A DNA stretch of 64,000 nucleotides from Thermoleophilia bacterium (GCA_020848615.1 JADLHW010000024.1:1-64000), one strand, 5' to 3'; counted from the stretch's first letter, positions 9,654 through 17,812 are shown. The notes: generated by a model not told the origin, from the letters alone. A program made the numbers and translations.

Positions 9654-9949
9654 CTATCGCCAACGGCGGATGCGCGTCACCGGACGGCCGTCCAGGGCGC
9701 CGGCACCGGTCCAGCTCCGCGACCGCGCGCTCCAGGTCGGCGAGCACCTCCTCGCGCTCCAGGGGCTCCATGGGGGCGTCCGCGGCGAGGGCGAGGGCGA
9801 CGACGGCGGAGCCGGGCCCGCCCGCCCCCCGGGGCCGCGCGCCGGGCCTCGGCGAGCGCCGCCACCGCCGCGTGCCGGTCGCCCACCGCCGCGGCGATGC
9901 GCAGCAGCTCGTCGTCCGCGGGGACGAGCCGGCGGGCGCGGGCCGTCAC
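9654..9949 (-). pseudogene. Frameshifted small gene remnant between the hydrolase and metallopeptidase
   Basis: No intact gene occupies this gap, but protein-like sequence runs through it in three successive frames. The first, from a GTG at 9949 with GGGAGA upstream, has a helical acidic stretch (VPADDELLRIAAAVGD and AAVAALAEARR). It passes near the C/G homopolymers at about 9820-9845 into a frame with SAVVALALAADAP and LEREEVLADLERAVAELDR, then into a short tail ending at 9654. Two single-base shifts in GC runs would join them into one protein of about 95 residues. It resembles no family I recognise. It could be a decayed gene, assembly error, or coincidence. Confidence 0.3.
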
Positions 9950-9986
9950 CGTCTCCCGCACGGTCCGGGGCAGGCCCGTCCTCCAC

Positions 9987-10024
9987 GCGTTCGCCGAAAC
10001 CAGGCCCACGGTTTCGGCGAACGC
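9987..10024 (-). terminator. 15-bp perfect hairpin downstream of the alpha/beta hydrolase
   Basis: GCGTTCGCCGAAACC at 9987-10001 and its exact complement at 10010-10024 enclose an 8-nt loop. The hairpin begins 15 nt after the stop of the minus-strand hydrolase. No T-run follows on either side. Its position and strength fit a U-less terminator; a protein-binding site is the alternative. Confidence 0.55.
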
Positions 10025-10038
10025 CCATCGAGGGGCGA

Positions 10039-10839
10039 TCAGCGCAGGGCGCCCAGGATCCACTCGGTGGTGGCGGCCGGCGCGTCCATCGACGGCAGGT
10101 GGGCGCTGCCCGGCAGCATGCGCAGCCGCGCGCCGGGGACGCGTGCCGCGATGGCCTCGCACCGCTCCACCACGCCCGGCACGTCGCGCTCGCCGCACAG
10201 CACGTGCACCGGGGGCCGCAGCTCGCCCAGCCGGTTCCAGGCGTCGCCCGGGGCGGGGTCGTCCCCGGCGGGCGCGGCGCGGAGGATGGCGCCGTTCATC
10301 CGGAGGAACAGGTCGCGGGTGGCGCCGCCAACGCGCCCCTCCGGCTCCCCCGGACCGTCGAGCCACAGGTGCGCCTCCAGGGAGTTCACCTCGTCCAGGT
10401 CGCCCGCCGCCTCGGCGGCGTCGATCATGTGCGCCAGGTCACCCACGGCCCCCGGGGTCTCCAGCTCCGGCGCCCCGGACACCGCCGGTGAGATGAGCAG
10501 CAGCGCCGCCACGCGGGAGGGATGCGCGAGCGCCGCGTCGATCGCCACCCGGCCGCCCTGCGAGCACCCCACCAGCACCGCCGGCGGCTTCCGCGCCAGC
10601 GCGTCCAGCACCGCGACGAGGTCGTCCGCGTCGTGGCCGGCCCGCGCGGGGGTCGTCGTCGACCCGAACCCGGGCCGATCGTAGGCCACGGCGTGGTGGC
10701 CGGCCGCCACCGCCGGCAGCTGCGCCGCCCACATGCGGGCGTCCCCCACGCCGGCGTGCAGGAACACCACCGGCCGGCCCCGCCCGCCGTGCACCGCGTG
10801 GATCGTCGCGTCCCCCGTCGTGACCCTCGCGGTCACCAT
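10039..10839 (-). CDS. Alpha/beta-fold hydrolase
   Basis: A 266-residue cytoplasmic hydrolase of the alpha/beta superfamily. The oxyanion-side motif HAGVGDARMW follows the first strand. The nucleophile elbow is GCSQGG, the acid lies in LCGERD near the C-terminal third, and the catalytic histidine is in GSAHLPSMDAP close to the end, so the triad is complete. The start was placed at ATG 10839 because GGAGGG lies immediately upstream and the family fold begins there; GTG 10836 is nearly as good, while ATG 10872 adds 11 unconserved residues. Substrate cannot be inferred. The gene stands alone, ending in the strong hairpin at 9987-10024. Confidence 0.85.
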   Translation of the reverse strand: MVTARVTTGDATIHAVHGGRGRPVVFLHAGVGDARMWAAQLPAVAAGHHAVAYDRPGFGSTTTPARAGHDADDLVAVLDALARKPPAVLVGCSQGGRVAIDAALAHPSRVAALLLISPAVSGAPELETPGAVGDLAHMIDAAEAAGDLDEVNSLEAHLWLDGPGEPEGRVGGATRDLFLRMNGAILRAAPAGDDPAPGDAWNRLGELRPPVHVLCGERDVPGVVERCEAIAARVPGARLRMLPGSAHLPSMDAPAATTEWILGALR

Positions 10840-10955
10840 TCCCTCCGCCGGCCAGTCCTTCACGCAACCCACCCCATTCGTCTCAGCGGCCTCTCAGGCA
10901 CCGACCCTAGCGTCCGTGACGCAGCAGGAAACCCCCCGGACACGGGACGAAATCG

Positions 10956-11270
10956 ATGGACATTCCGCAGCAGTCCCCCCGCGAGCGCAACGACGCCCGG
11001 CTGTCGCGCATCAAGACGGGGATCCTCGTCGCGTCGGCCGCGGCGTTCGCCGCGATCGGGGGTGCCGTGGCCACCTCGGGCGACGGCGGCGACTCCTCCG
11101 CGGCCACCCAGGACGCGGTCCGGCAGCAGCCTCAGCAGGACCAGGGGTCGTTCTTCGGCGACGATCAGAACCAGGGGTTCCAGGACGGCGCCCCGCAGGA
11201 CCAGGGCGGGTTCTTCGCCCCCGGCTCGGACCAGTCCGGCGCGCCGGCGATGCGATCGGGCGCCTCGTGA
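10956..11270 (+). CDS. Small membrane-anchored Q/D/G-rich protein, candidate flavin carrier for ApbE
   Basis: A 104-residue protein with a basic N-terminus, one transmembrane helix at about residues 19-40, and a disordered extracytoplasmic tail rich in Gln, Asp, Gly and Phe. It has no recognised domain. Its tail carries D-Q-S-G-A-P (residues 92-97) and ends in S-G-A-S. ApbE attaches FMN to Thr or Ser in D-x-(S/T)-G-A-(T/S) motifs, so these two SGA sites are candidate flavinylation points, though neither is canonical. The stop overlaps the apbE start (TGATG), and a ferric-reductase-like gene follows, so the three genes should be co-translated. The function is inferred from context. Confidence 0.7.
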   Translation: MDIPQQSPRERNDARLSRIKTGILVASAAAFAAIGGAVATSGDGGDSSAATQDAVRQQPQQDQGSFFGDDQNQGFQDGAPQDQGGFFAPGSDQSGAPAMRSGAS

Positions 11271-12205
11271 TGCCGGGGCGCCTGTCCACCCCCGCGGGGA
11301 TGAGCCGGCTGAGGTTCCCCGCCATGGGCACCGACGTGGAGGTGCTCATCCCCTCGCAGGACGTCGCCGCCGGGCACCGCGTGCGCGAGCTGTTCGAGGA
11401 GTGGGAGTCGGTGCTCAGCCGCTTCCGCCCCGACTCGGAGCTCTCGCGCGTCAACGCGTCGGGCGGCGGCGTGGCGAGCCCCCTGCTGGCGGAGGCGGTG
11501 GGCGCGGCCCTGCTCGCCGCGCACGCCTCCGGGGGCCTGTTCGACCCGGGGCTCGCCGTGCAGCTGTCACAGGCCGGGTACGACCGGCCGTTCACCGAGA
11601 TGGACCCGTCGTCTCCCCTGCCCGCCCCGGCCGCGGCGCGGCCCGGTGGCGACTGGCGGCGGGTCCTGCTGACCGACCGCCGCCTGCTGCGGCTGCCGCC
11701 CGGCATGCACCTCGACCTGGGCGGCATCGCGAAGGGCATGGCGGTGGACGCCGCCGTCACGCTCATGCGCCGCCTGGAGGTGCCCGGCGGCGTGGTGAGC
11801 GCCGGCGGGGATCTGGCGGTGTGGGGCCTGCCGCCGCGCGGCCGATCGTGGGGCATCGACGTCGACGCGCCCGTCCGCACCGCGCGCGTCCCCCTGCGGC
11901 GCGGCGCACTGGCGACCTCCGGCACGCAGCGGCGCAGGTGGGAGACCACCGACGGCCCGGCCCACCACACCATCGACCCCCGCACGGGCCGGCCGGCCGT
12001 CACGGACCTCGTCTCGGCGAGCGTCGTGGCGTCCCGCTGCCGTGAGGCGGAGGTGGCGGCCACGGCCGCCCTCGTCCTCGGCGCCGAGGACGGCGCCGCA
12101 TTCCTGACCGCGCGCGGCCTGCACGGGCTGCTGGTGCGACGCGACGGCCCGCCGGCGACGGTGGGGGCGTGGCCCGCGCGCGACCGAGCCGAGGTGAACC
12201 GATGA
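11270..12205 (+). CDS. apbE: FAD:protein FMN transferase ApbE
   Basis: A 311-residue member of the ApbE family, which covalently links FMN from FAD to Ser/Thr of extracytoplasmic electron-transfer proteins. Visible motifs in order are RFPAMGTDVEV near the start, SRFRPDSELSRVNA, LDLGGIAKGMAVDAA (flavin pocket), VSAGGDLAVWG, HHTIDPRTGRPA and TDLVSASVVA. No obvious signal peptide or lipobox is present, unlike many exported homologues, so location is uncertain. The start ATG at 11270 overlaps the previous stop by one base. The stop overlaps the next start as ATGA, giving a three-gene coupled operon with a small anchored protein and a ferric-reductase-like protein. Confidence 0.9.
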   Translation: MPGRLSTPAGMSRLRFPAMGTDVEVLIPSQDVAAGHRVRELFEEWESVLSRFRPDSELSRVNASGGGVASPLLAEAVGAALLAAHASGGLFDPGLAVQLSQAGYDRPFTEMDPSSPLPAPAAARPGGDWRRVLLTDRRLLRLPPGMHLDLGGIAKGMAVDAAVTLMRRLEVPGGVVSAGGDLAVWGLPPRGRSWGIDVDAPVRTARVPLRRGALATSGTQRRRWETTDGPAHHTIDPRTGRPAVTDLVSASVVASRCREAEVAATAALVLGAEDGAAFLTARGLHGLLVRRDGPPATVGAWPARDRAEVNR

Positions 12206-12909
12206 GCGGCGAGCTCCTCTGGTACTTCGCGCGGGCCGGCGGCTTCGTCGCCTACGGCCTGCTCACGGCCAGCGTGGCGATGGGCCTGCTGGCGAGCCTG
12301 CGCGTCACGGCCCCCGGGTGGACGCGGGCGATGACCACCGAGGTCCATCGCTTCGTCACCATGACCGCCCTGGGCTTCACCGCCCTGCACGTCCTCACCC
12401 TGGTGGCGCACCCCACCGAGGGCTACGGCATCACCGAGGTGCTCATCCCGTTCGCGGCGGCCCGCGAGCCGCTGTGGACCGGGCTCGGCGTGATCGCCAT
12501 GGAGCTGGCGGTGGCCGTGTGGCTCACCACCCACTTCCGGCAGCGGATCGGGTACGGCCGCTGGCGGCAGCTCCACTACCTGGCCTTCGTGAGCTTCGGC
12601 GCGGCGCTGGTGCACGGCATCGCGCAGGGCACGGACACCGCCACCCCGTGGGGACGGGTCGTCTACATGGCGTCGATGGGCCTGGTGGGCGGCCTCCTGG
12701 CCGTCAGGATCTTCGGCGCCCAGCGGCCGGCGGCCGACCCGGAGGCGGCGACGGCGACGCGGCCGGCCCCGGTCGCCGCGCGTGCGGCCCCGGCCCCGGC
12801 CAGGGCCGTGACGACGTCGCTGCCGCCGCTGCCGGAGCGCCCCTCGCCGGCGTCCGGCGGCCTGCCGCCCCTGGGGTCCGCGGCGAACACGGTGCGGCGC
12901 GGCGCCTGA
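12202..12909 (+). CDS. Ferric-reductase-like transmembrane protein (haem b electron-transfer subunit)
   Basis: A 235-residue integral membrane protein with about six helices between residues 7 and 180, then a Pro/Ala-rich cytoplasmic tail. It matches the ferric reductase-like transmembrane domain. Paired histidines suited to haem b ligation are seen in EVHRF, ALHVLTL, WRQLHYLAF and ALVHGIAQGTD. It lacks the FAD/NAD(P)H domains of full ferric reductases, so it probably passes electrons across the membrane to a flavinylated partner. The start ATG at 12202 overlaps the apbE stop (ATGA) and follows GAGGTG. A hairpin at 12894-12917 covers the stop codon. Confidence 0.85.
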   Translation: MSGELLWYFARAGGFVAYGLLTASVAMGLLASLRVTAPGWTRAMTTEVHRFVTMTALGFTALHVLTLVAHPTEGYGITEVLIPFAAAREPLWTGLGVIAMELAVAVWLTTHFRQRIGYGRWRQLHYLAFVSFGAALVHGIAQGTDTATPWGRVVYMASMGLVGGLLAVRIFGAQRPAADPEAATATRPAPVAARAAPAPARAVTTSLPPLPERPSPASGGLPPLGSAANTVRRGA

Positions 12910-12917
12910 CGCGCCGC
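12894..12917 (+). terminator. Hairpin across the stop codon of the ApbE operon
   Basis: GCGGCGCG and CGCGCCGC pair around an 8-nt loop that includes the TGA stop codon. The stem can be extended by a G-T and a G-C pair. It ends the three-gene operon and lacks a U-tract. Confidence 0.4.
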
Positions 12918-12972
12918 GCTCCCGGTGGTCGCGGCGCGCCGGGTACCCCGGCGGGTCGCGGCCGCCGACCCC

Positions 12973-12978
12973 TATGCT
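12973..12978 (+). promoter_or_regulatory. Putative -10 box (TATGCT) of a leaderless PAC2 transcript
   Basis: TATGCT ends 6 nt before the ATG at 12985, with no Shine-Dalgarno sequence between. Initiation six bases downstream would place the start codon at the 5' end of the mRNA. Confidence 0.5.
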
Positions 12979-12984
12979 TGCCCG

Positions 12985-13860
12985 ATGCTCTACGACCTGC
13001 AGCAGGACCTGCCCGCCCTCACCGAGCCGGTGATGGTGGCCGCGCTGGACGGCTGGGTCGACGCCGCGGGCGCGGCCACCGCCGCCGTCGACCGCATCTC
13101 CGGCGGCGGCGCGGTGATCGCCCGGTTCCGGGGGGACGAGCTGTTCGACTACCGCTCGCGCCGGCCGGTGCTGGACGTCGTGGACGGGCACCTGTCGCAG
13201 CTGGTGTGGCCCGAGCTGGCCGTCACGCACGTGCGCCACGGCGAGCGGGACCTCCTGGTCCTCGCCGGCGCGGAGCCCGACATGCGGTGGGAGGCCCTGG
13301 CCCGCGACATGACCGAGCTGTGCCGCACGCTCGGGGTGGCGCAGTGGATCAGCATGGGCGCGGTGCCCGCCGCCGTGCCGCACACCCGCCCGGTGCCGGT
13401 GATGGCGACGGCCTCACGGGAGGGGCTGCTGCACAACGGCGAGACCCCCGGGCCGTCCGGGCTCCTGCGCGTGCCCGCCGCCGCCCTGTCGGTGCTGGAG
13501 ATGGGCGTGAGCGACGGCGGGCTGCCGGCGGTCGGCTTCTTCGCCCAGGTGCCGCCGTACGCGGGCACCGGGTACGCGGCGGCGAGCGTCGCGCTCATCG
13601 AGCACCTGGGCCGCCACCTGGGCGTGAGCCTCCCGGCCGGCAACCTGCGCGCCGCCGCGACGGTCGAGCACCAGCGGTTCGACCAGGTCGTGGAGACCGA
13701 CCCGGAGACCCGGGAGATCGTGGACCGCCTGGAGCTGCTGGGTGAGGGCGAGGGCGGGCAGGAACGCCTGCCGACCGGCGAGGAGCTCGCCTCCGAGCTC
13801 GAGCGGTTCCTCCGTGAGCACGCGGGCGAGGACCCGGACTCCCCCGGCTTCGGGACCTGA
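12985..13860 (+). CDS. PAC2 family protein (paralogue 2)
   Basis: A 291-residue soluble PAC2-family protein, paralogous to the one at 947-1807. The N-terminal EPVMVAALDGWVDAAGAA, central LLVLAGAEPDMRWEAL, the SMGAVPAAVPHTRPVP loop and the C-terminal ELASELERFLREH helix line up with the first copy. The C-terminus is strongly acidic. Bacterial PAC2 proteins have no settled function. The ATG at 12985 is supported by the start of homology and the TATGCT box. The downstream neighbour is convergent. Confidence 0.85.
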   Translation: MLYDLQQDLPALTEPVMVAALDGWVDAAGAATAAVDRISGGGAVIARFRGDELFDYRSRRPVLDVVDGHLSQLVWPELAVTHVRHGERDLLVLAGAEPDMRWEALARDMTELCRTLGVAQWISMGAVPAAVPHTRPVPVMATASREGLLHNGETPGPSGLLRVPAAALSVLEMGVSDGGLPAVGFFAQVPPYAGTGYAAASVALIEHLGRHLGVSLPAGNLRAAATVEHQRFDQVVETDPETREIVDRLELLGEGEGGQERLPTGEELASELERFLREHAGEDPDSPGFGT

Positions 13861-13873
13861 CCCCGCCGCGGCG

Positions 13874-14146
13874 TCAGGCCGGGGTGAGGTACTCCACCCG
13901 GTCCGAGCCGCCCGCGACCCCGGCGCGCTGCAGCGCCGCCGCCCGTGCCGGGTCGGTCTCGAACGCGTGCGCCGCGTCGTGGCCGGGGAAGTCGATGAGC
14001 ACGACGAACCGCGCGGGGTCGCCCTCGGCGCGCAGCAGGCGGGTCGCGGTGGCCCCGTGGGCGCGGCGCGTCGCCTCGAACGCGTCGAACTCGGCCCGGA
14101 ACACCTCCGGGTCGGCGACGGTGTAGTGGATGAGCAGGGTGGTCAC
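13874..14146 (-). CDS. Small dimeric alpha/beta-barrel protein (antibiotic-biosynthesis-monooxygenase-like)
   Basis: A 90-residue protein starting MTTLLIHYTVADPEVFRAEF, with the beta-alpha-beta pattern of the dimeric alpha/beta barrel superfamily (ABM-type monooxygenases, EthD-like and stress-response barrels). Conserved features are the early HYTV strand, a central RLLRAEGDPARFVVLIDF strand pair and a C-terminal YLTPA strand. The GTG at 14146 is preceded by GGAAGGAGG, one of the strongest ribosome-binding sites here. It may degrade or bind a small aromatic, but no catalytic residue can be identified. It lies between a convergent PAC2 gene and the co-directional CDF transporter. Confidence 0.7.
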   Translation of the reverse strand: MTTLLIHYTVADPEVFRAEFDAFEATRRAHGATATRLLRAEGDPARFVVLIDFPGHDAAHAFETDPARAAALQRAGVAGGSDRVEYLTPA

Positions 14147-14243
14147 GGTGCCTCCTTCCCGGGTGCGTGCGGGCGCGTCGCCCGCCGCCCCGAGGGTCCC
14201 GCGGCGGCGCCCGCCGCGCATCCGCGCCGCGACGGGCGTGCGC

Positions 14244-15182
14244 TCAGTGGCAGGCCGAGGTGCAGCCCGCGGCGCCGGCGCCCGGCGTGAGCAGCCGCGC
14301 CTGCCGGTGCTCCATCTGCAGGGTGCTGTGGGAGATCCCGAAGCGGTGCTGCAGGAGCTCCTCCAGCTCCCGCCGCACCCGGTGGCAGTCGCTGTCGTGG
14401 GTGACCACCACGTGCGCGGAGATCGCGGGGAAGTCGCTCGAGACGCTCCAGATGTGCAGGTCGTGGACCTCCACCACGTCCGCGGCACCGGCGAGGGCGG
14501 CGCCCACCGCCTCGGGGTCCATGCCGCGGGGCGCCGCCTCGAGCAGCACCAGCACCGACTCCCTCAGCACGCTCCAGGCGCTCACGGCGATGAGCCCGGC
14601 GATGGCGATGGCGATGACCGGGTCGGCGATGCGCCAGTCGAACGCCAGCACCAGGGCGCCGGCAACCAGGACGCCCACGGACGCCAGCGCGTCGCCCGCC
14701 AGGTGCAGGAACGACGCGCGCAGGTTGAGGTCGTCCCGTCCGCGGGCGGCGCGGTGGACGATCCAGGCGCTCAGGGCGTTCACGGCGATGCCGCCGACGG
14801 CGACCGCCATGAGCCAGCCACCCGGCACCTCGGGCGGGTCGGCGAGCCTCCGGACGGCCTCGAACAGGATGATGCCGCTCACCGCGACGATGGACAGCGC
14901 GTTCGCCAGGGCGGCGAGGATCTCCGCCCTGCGGTACCCGAAGCTGTGCCGGGGCGTCGCCGGGCGCCGCGCGAACCACACGGCCCCCAGGGCGACGGCC
15001 AGGGCCAGGACGTCGGAGAGGTTGTGACCCGCGTCGGCCAGCAGCGCCATCGACCCGAACGCGATGCCCACCACCGCCTGCAGCGCCGTGTACCCGGCGT
15101 TCAGCACCAGCGCCGTGGTGAGCGCCCGGCCGCCGTCCGCGGCGTGGTGGTGATGGTGGTCGTGCCCGTGGCCCACCTCCAC
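14244..15182 (-). CDS. Cation diffusion facilitator (zinc efflux, CzcD/ZnT-like)
   Basis: A 312-residue inner-membrane metal/proton antiporter of the CDF family. The N-terminus is a His-rich loop (GHGHDHHHHH), then six transmembrane helices follow. Helix II carries AGHNLSD and helix V carries HLAGDALAS, giving the HxxxD/HxxxD tetrahedral site typical of zinc-selective members. A C-terminal cytoplasmic domain of about 90 residues has the ferredoxin-like dimer fold (VVEVHDLHIWSVSSDF) and ends in GCTSACH, a possible extra metal site. The GTG at 15182 has GGGAGG about 11 nt upstream; GTG 15257 would add 25 unconserved residues and reach into the divergent promoter region. Confidence 0.9.
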   Translation of the reverse strand: MEVGHGHDHHHHHAADGGRALTTALVLNAGYTALQAVVGIAFGSMALLADAGHNLSDVLALAVALGAVWFARRPATPRHSFGYRRAEILAALANALSIVAVSGIILFEAVRRLADPPEVPGGWLMAVAVGGIAVNALSAWIVHRAARGRDDLNLRASFLHLAGDALASVGVLVAGALVLAFDWRIADPVIAIAIAGLIAVSAWSVLRESVLVLLEAAPRGMDPEAVGAALAGAADVVEVHDLHIWSVSSDFPAISAHVVVTHDSDCHRVRRELEELLQHRFGISHSTLQMEHRQARLLTPGAGAAGCTSACH

Positions 15183-15290
15183 ATCGTGCCATCCCTCCCG
15201 GCCGCGGTCACGGAGCGCGTGATTCCGTCCGATCCGCGTGTCGAAAATGCCGGGCACAGCCGCTCCTCGACCCGACCACCGGGAGTCCCC

Positions 15291-15755
15291 ATGCGCCGCG
15301 CACTCATCGCCTCCGCCGCCCTGCTGCTGCCCGCCGCCCTCGCGGCCGCCCAGGACCCCGTTCCCGGGCAGATCACCGTCCTGGGAACCGGGTCGGCACG
15401 GGTGCTGGCGCCGGAGGACCCCACCGAGACCGAGATCGCCCAGGCCGTCGCCGAGGCCCGCGTGCGGGCCGTCCCCGCCGCGGTGGACCGGTCACGCGAG
15501 ACGGCCGCCGCGGCGGCGTCCGCCGCCGGCCTGCCGCTGGGGCCGATCCTGGGCGTCGCCGAGCAGACCGCGTCCCTGGTCGCCGCGGGCCGGTTCGGCC
15601 CCGGGCGGTACTGCGGCTCGGTGCGGCCCCTCACGACGGTCACCAAGGACGGCCGCACCACGAAGGTGCGCGGGAAGGCCCGCCGGGTGTGCGTGATCCC
15701 GAAGTCGGTGACGGTGGTGGTCGCGGTGGCGTTCCGCACGACGCCCCCGGCCTGA
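15291..15755 (+). CDS. Exported SIMPL-like (DUF541) protein
   Basis: A 154-residue secreted protein. Residues 1-21 are a signal peptide with an LAAAQ-type cleavage region. The mature part opens ITVLGTGSARV, which matches the start of SIMPL/DUF541 domains. It continues with an Ala-rich helix (AVAEARVRAVPAAVDRSRE) and a beta region containing two cysteines (YCGSV and RRVCVIP) that may pair. It is shorter than usual SIMPL proteins (about 200-230 residues), so it may be a reduced form. The ATG at 15291 is the natural start for the signal peptide. It is followed by the hairpin at 15768-15801. Confidence 0.65.
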   Translation: MRRALIASAALLLPAALAAAQDPVPGQITVLGTGSARVLAPEDPTETEIAQAVAEARVRAVPAAVDRSRETAAAAASAAGLPLGPILGVAEQTASLVAAGRFGPGRYCGSVRPLTTVTKDGRTTKVRGKARRVCVIPKSVTVVVAVAFRTTPPA

Positions 15756-15767
15756 CGCACCGCCGGG

Positions 15768-15801
15768 CGGGCGGTGTGTCGCGGACCTGACACACCGCCC
15801 G
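15768..15801 (+). terminator. Long GC hairpin after the SIMPL-like gene
   Basis: CGGGCGGTGTGTC and GACACACCGCCCG form a 13-bp stem with an 8-nt loop, 12 nt after the stop codon at 15755. There is no T-run. The form closely resembles the hairpin at 9987-10024. Confidence 0.6.
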
Positions 15802-15870
15802 TCGCGGCCGGAACGGACCCGCGGGGGGCCGCGGCGGAGCATGGCGGCACACCCTGGAAAGGAGCCCGCC

Positions 15871-17556
15871 ATGTCCCGCCGCACCCGTCTCGCCCTCACC
15901 GCCGCCGCCCTGCTGGTGGCCGCCACCCCGGCCGCGGCGACCACCCGTCACGTCGCTCCCCAGGGCATCGGCGCCGCGCCGTGCACCGATCCCGCCGTGC
16001 CCTGCGGCCCCGGCACCGGCCTCGCGGCGGCCGACGCGGGTGACACCATCGAGTTCGCCGGCGGCGAGTACGGCGCCGGAATGTCCGGGGTGGCCCCGCC
16101 GGTGCCGCTCACGCTCCGGGCCCGCGCGGGTGAGACCCCCGTCGTGCGGTACGCGGGGTCAGCCCCCGCGTGGACCGTCACGGGCCCCGGCAACGTGATC
16201 GACGGCCTCACGATCATCAACACGGGGACGGGCGCCGCCCTCGCTGCCGCCCCCGGCGCGGGGATCGTGGTGCGCCGCGCCACCCTCGAGGGCGACCGCT
16301 GCGCGGACCTCGCGTCCGCGGCGTCCGCCGCGATCGAGGACGGCACGCTCACCGGGCACCTCGGCGGAACCTGCCTCCAACTCGGCGCGACCGGGTTCCT
16401 CACCCGCTCCTCCGTCCGCATGACCGGCCTCAGCCGCGGCACGCCGCCGCCGGCGGTGACGTCCTCCGGGACGGTCGAGGACTCGACGGTGCTCGGCGGG
16501 ATCCTCATGTCCGGCCCCTCCGCGGTGGTCCGCCGCTCCACCGCCGTGGGCGGGTTCGTCCCGGCCATCGCCGGCAACGGGTCGGTGACCGACACGGTCG
16601 CCGTGAACCTCCTGTCCGGCGGTGACGCCATCGCCGCGGACGGGATGTCGTCGCCGGGCGCCGCGCCCGTGCTCCGGCTCACCGCCGTCACCGCGTACGC
16701 CCCCGAGGGCACGGCCGTCCACGCCCGCGCCGGATGCCTGGATGCGGGACCGAAGGCCGACAGCCGCCTGGAGATGGTCGACACCGTCGCGCGGGGCAGG
16801 ACCGACATCGCCGCCGACATCGGCGTGACCTGCGGCCTCGGGCAGATGGCGTACCACGGCCGCCTGTCGACGACGTTCTCGAACTGGACCGTGCGGGAGC
16901 CCGCGGCCACCGGCGCCGGTGCCGCCGCCATCCAGGCGGGCCCCGGCAACGTCGCCGGCGACCCCCGCTTCACCATGACCGCCGGGCGCGACCCGCTCCT
17001 GTTCGACCTGCGCCCCCTCGCCGGCTCGCCCGTCATCGACGCCGGGACCCCGGCGCCGGAGTCGATGCCGTCCGACCGCGACCTGCGGCCGCGGGTGTCG
17101 GGCGCCGCGCAGGACATCGGCGCGTACGAGTTCCAGGTCGCCGTCCCGCCGCCGGGTGGGCCCGGCACCGGCGCCCCGCCGGCCGCCGACACCTCGGCGC
17201 CCCGCGTCTCGGCCGCCCTCCTGCGCCCCGTGGTGCGCCTGGGCCGCGCCGCGGTGGTCACCGCCCGCCTGGGCGAGGCCGCGACGATGCGGGTCGCGGT
17301 GGCCAGGATGGCGCCCGGGCGGCGCCGTGCGGGGCGTTGCGTCGCCCCCGCCGCCGCCGCGGCGACGGCGGGCCGGTGCACCCGGCTGGTCCCCGTCCGC
17401 CCCGTGCTGACGGTCCGCGCCGGGTCGGGCGCGGTGCGCATCCCGCTGGGCCGCCTGCGGCTCGGGCGGGGCGTCTACCGCGTGACGCTCACGGCGGTGG
17501 ACGCCGCCGGCAACACGTCCCGGCCGGTGCGGATGACCCTGCGGGTGGTGCGGTAG
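15871..17556 (+). CDS. Secreted right-handed beta-helix protein
   Basis: A 561-residue exported protein. A signal peptide covers residues 1-24 (cleavage near AAATT). Residues about 40-390 form a parallel beta-helix of the pectin-lyase-like type, with short turns such as NVIDGLTIINTGTG and repeated valine/threonine strands. The stretch ending PVIDAGTP, then DIGAYEFQ near residue 430, is a common closing motif of secreted beta-helix proteins. After a Pro/Gly linker, the last 100 residues form a cysteine-paired module ending in GVYRVTLTAVDAAGN. The ATG at 15871 follows AAAGGAG. No catalytic residues for a polysaccharide lyase are evident; a surface or matrix role is inferred. Confidence 0.8.
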   Translation: MSRRTRLALTAAALLVAATPAAATTRHVAPQGIGAAPCTDPAVPCGPGTGLAAADAGDTIEFAGGEYGAGMSGVAPPVPLTLRARAGETPVVRYAGSAPAWTVTGPGNVIDGLTIINTGTGAALAAAPGAGIVVRRATLEGDRCADLASAASAAIEDGTLTGHLGGTCLQLGATGFLTRSSVRMTGLSRGTPPPAVTSSGTVEDSTVLGGILMSGPSAVVRRSTAVGGFVPAIAGNGSVTDTVAVNLLSGGDAIAADGMSSPGAAPVLRLTAVTAYAPEGTAVHARAGCLDAGPKADSRLEMVDTVARGRTDIAADIGVTCGLGQMAYHGRLSTTFSNWTVREPAATGAGAAAIQAGPGNVAGDPRFTMTAGRDPLLFDLRPLAGSPVIDAGTPAPESMPSDRDLRPRVSGAAQDIGAYEFQVAVPPPGGPGTGAPPAADTSAPRVSAALLRPVVRLGRAAVVTARLGEAATMRVAVARMAPGRRRAGRCVAPAAAAATAGRCTRLVPVRPVLTVRAGSGAVRIPLGRLRLGRGVYRVTLTAVDAAGNTSRPVRMTLRVVR

Positions 17557-17557
17557 C

Positions 17558-17812
17558 TCAGAACGGCAGGTCCGGGTCGGCGTCGTGCGCGGCGCCGACC
17601 GGACCCGCATGGACGAACCGGCCGTCCCGCCAGGTGACCGGGCCCCCGCACACCCGGCAGGGCGGCTCCCCCATCGCCGCGGTGTCCGGCACCGGCGGGT
17701 GGTCGGCGTTCAGGTCGCAGGCCGCGACGACGCGCCCCACGTGCGTGAGGGTCCCCCGCAGGCGCCCCCGCGTGAGGCGCTCCCCGCACTCGGCGCACCG
17801 CAACTCCGGCAC
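17558..17812 (-). CDS. Small zinc-ribbon-like protein
   Basis: An 84-residue protein with two CxxC pairs, RCAECGERL near the N-terminus and PCRVCGGPVTW in the second half, separated by about 45 residues. These could bind one zinc as a ribbon. A further lone cysteine lies between them, and the C-terminus is acidic (HDADPDLPF). No named family is recognised. The GTG at 17812 lies 3 bp after the upstream propeller stop, so the two are probably co-transcribed. Its 3' end is 1 bp from the convergent beta-helix gene. Confidence 0.6.
   Translation of the reverse strand: MPELRCAECGERLTRGRLRGTLTHVGRVVAACDLNADHPPVPDTAAMGEPPCRVCGGPVTWRDGRFVHAGPVGAAHDADPDLPF

Noticed and set aside
9987-10024. The 15-bp inverted repeat as a transposon end or attachment site
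   Set aside because: Only one copy was seen, with no transposase nearby, and it sits where a terminator is expected.
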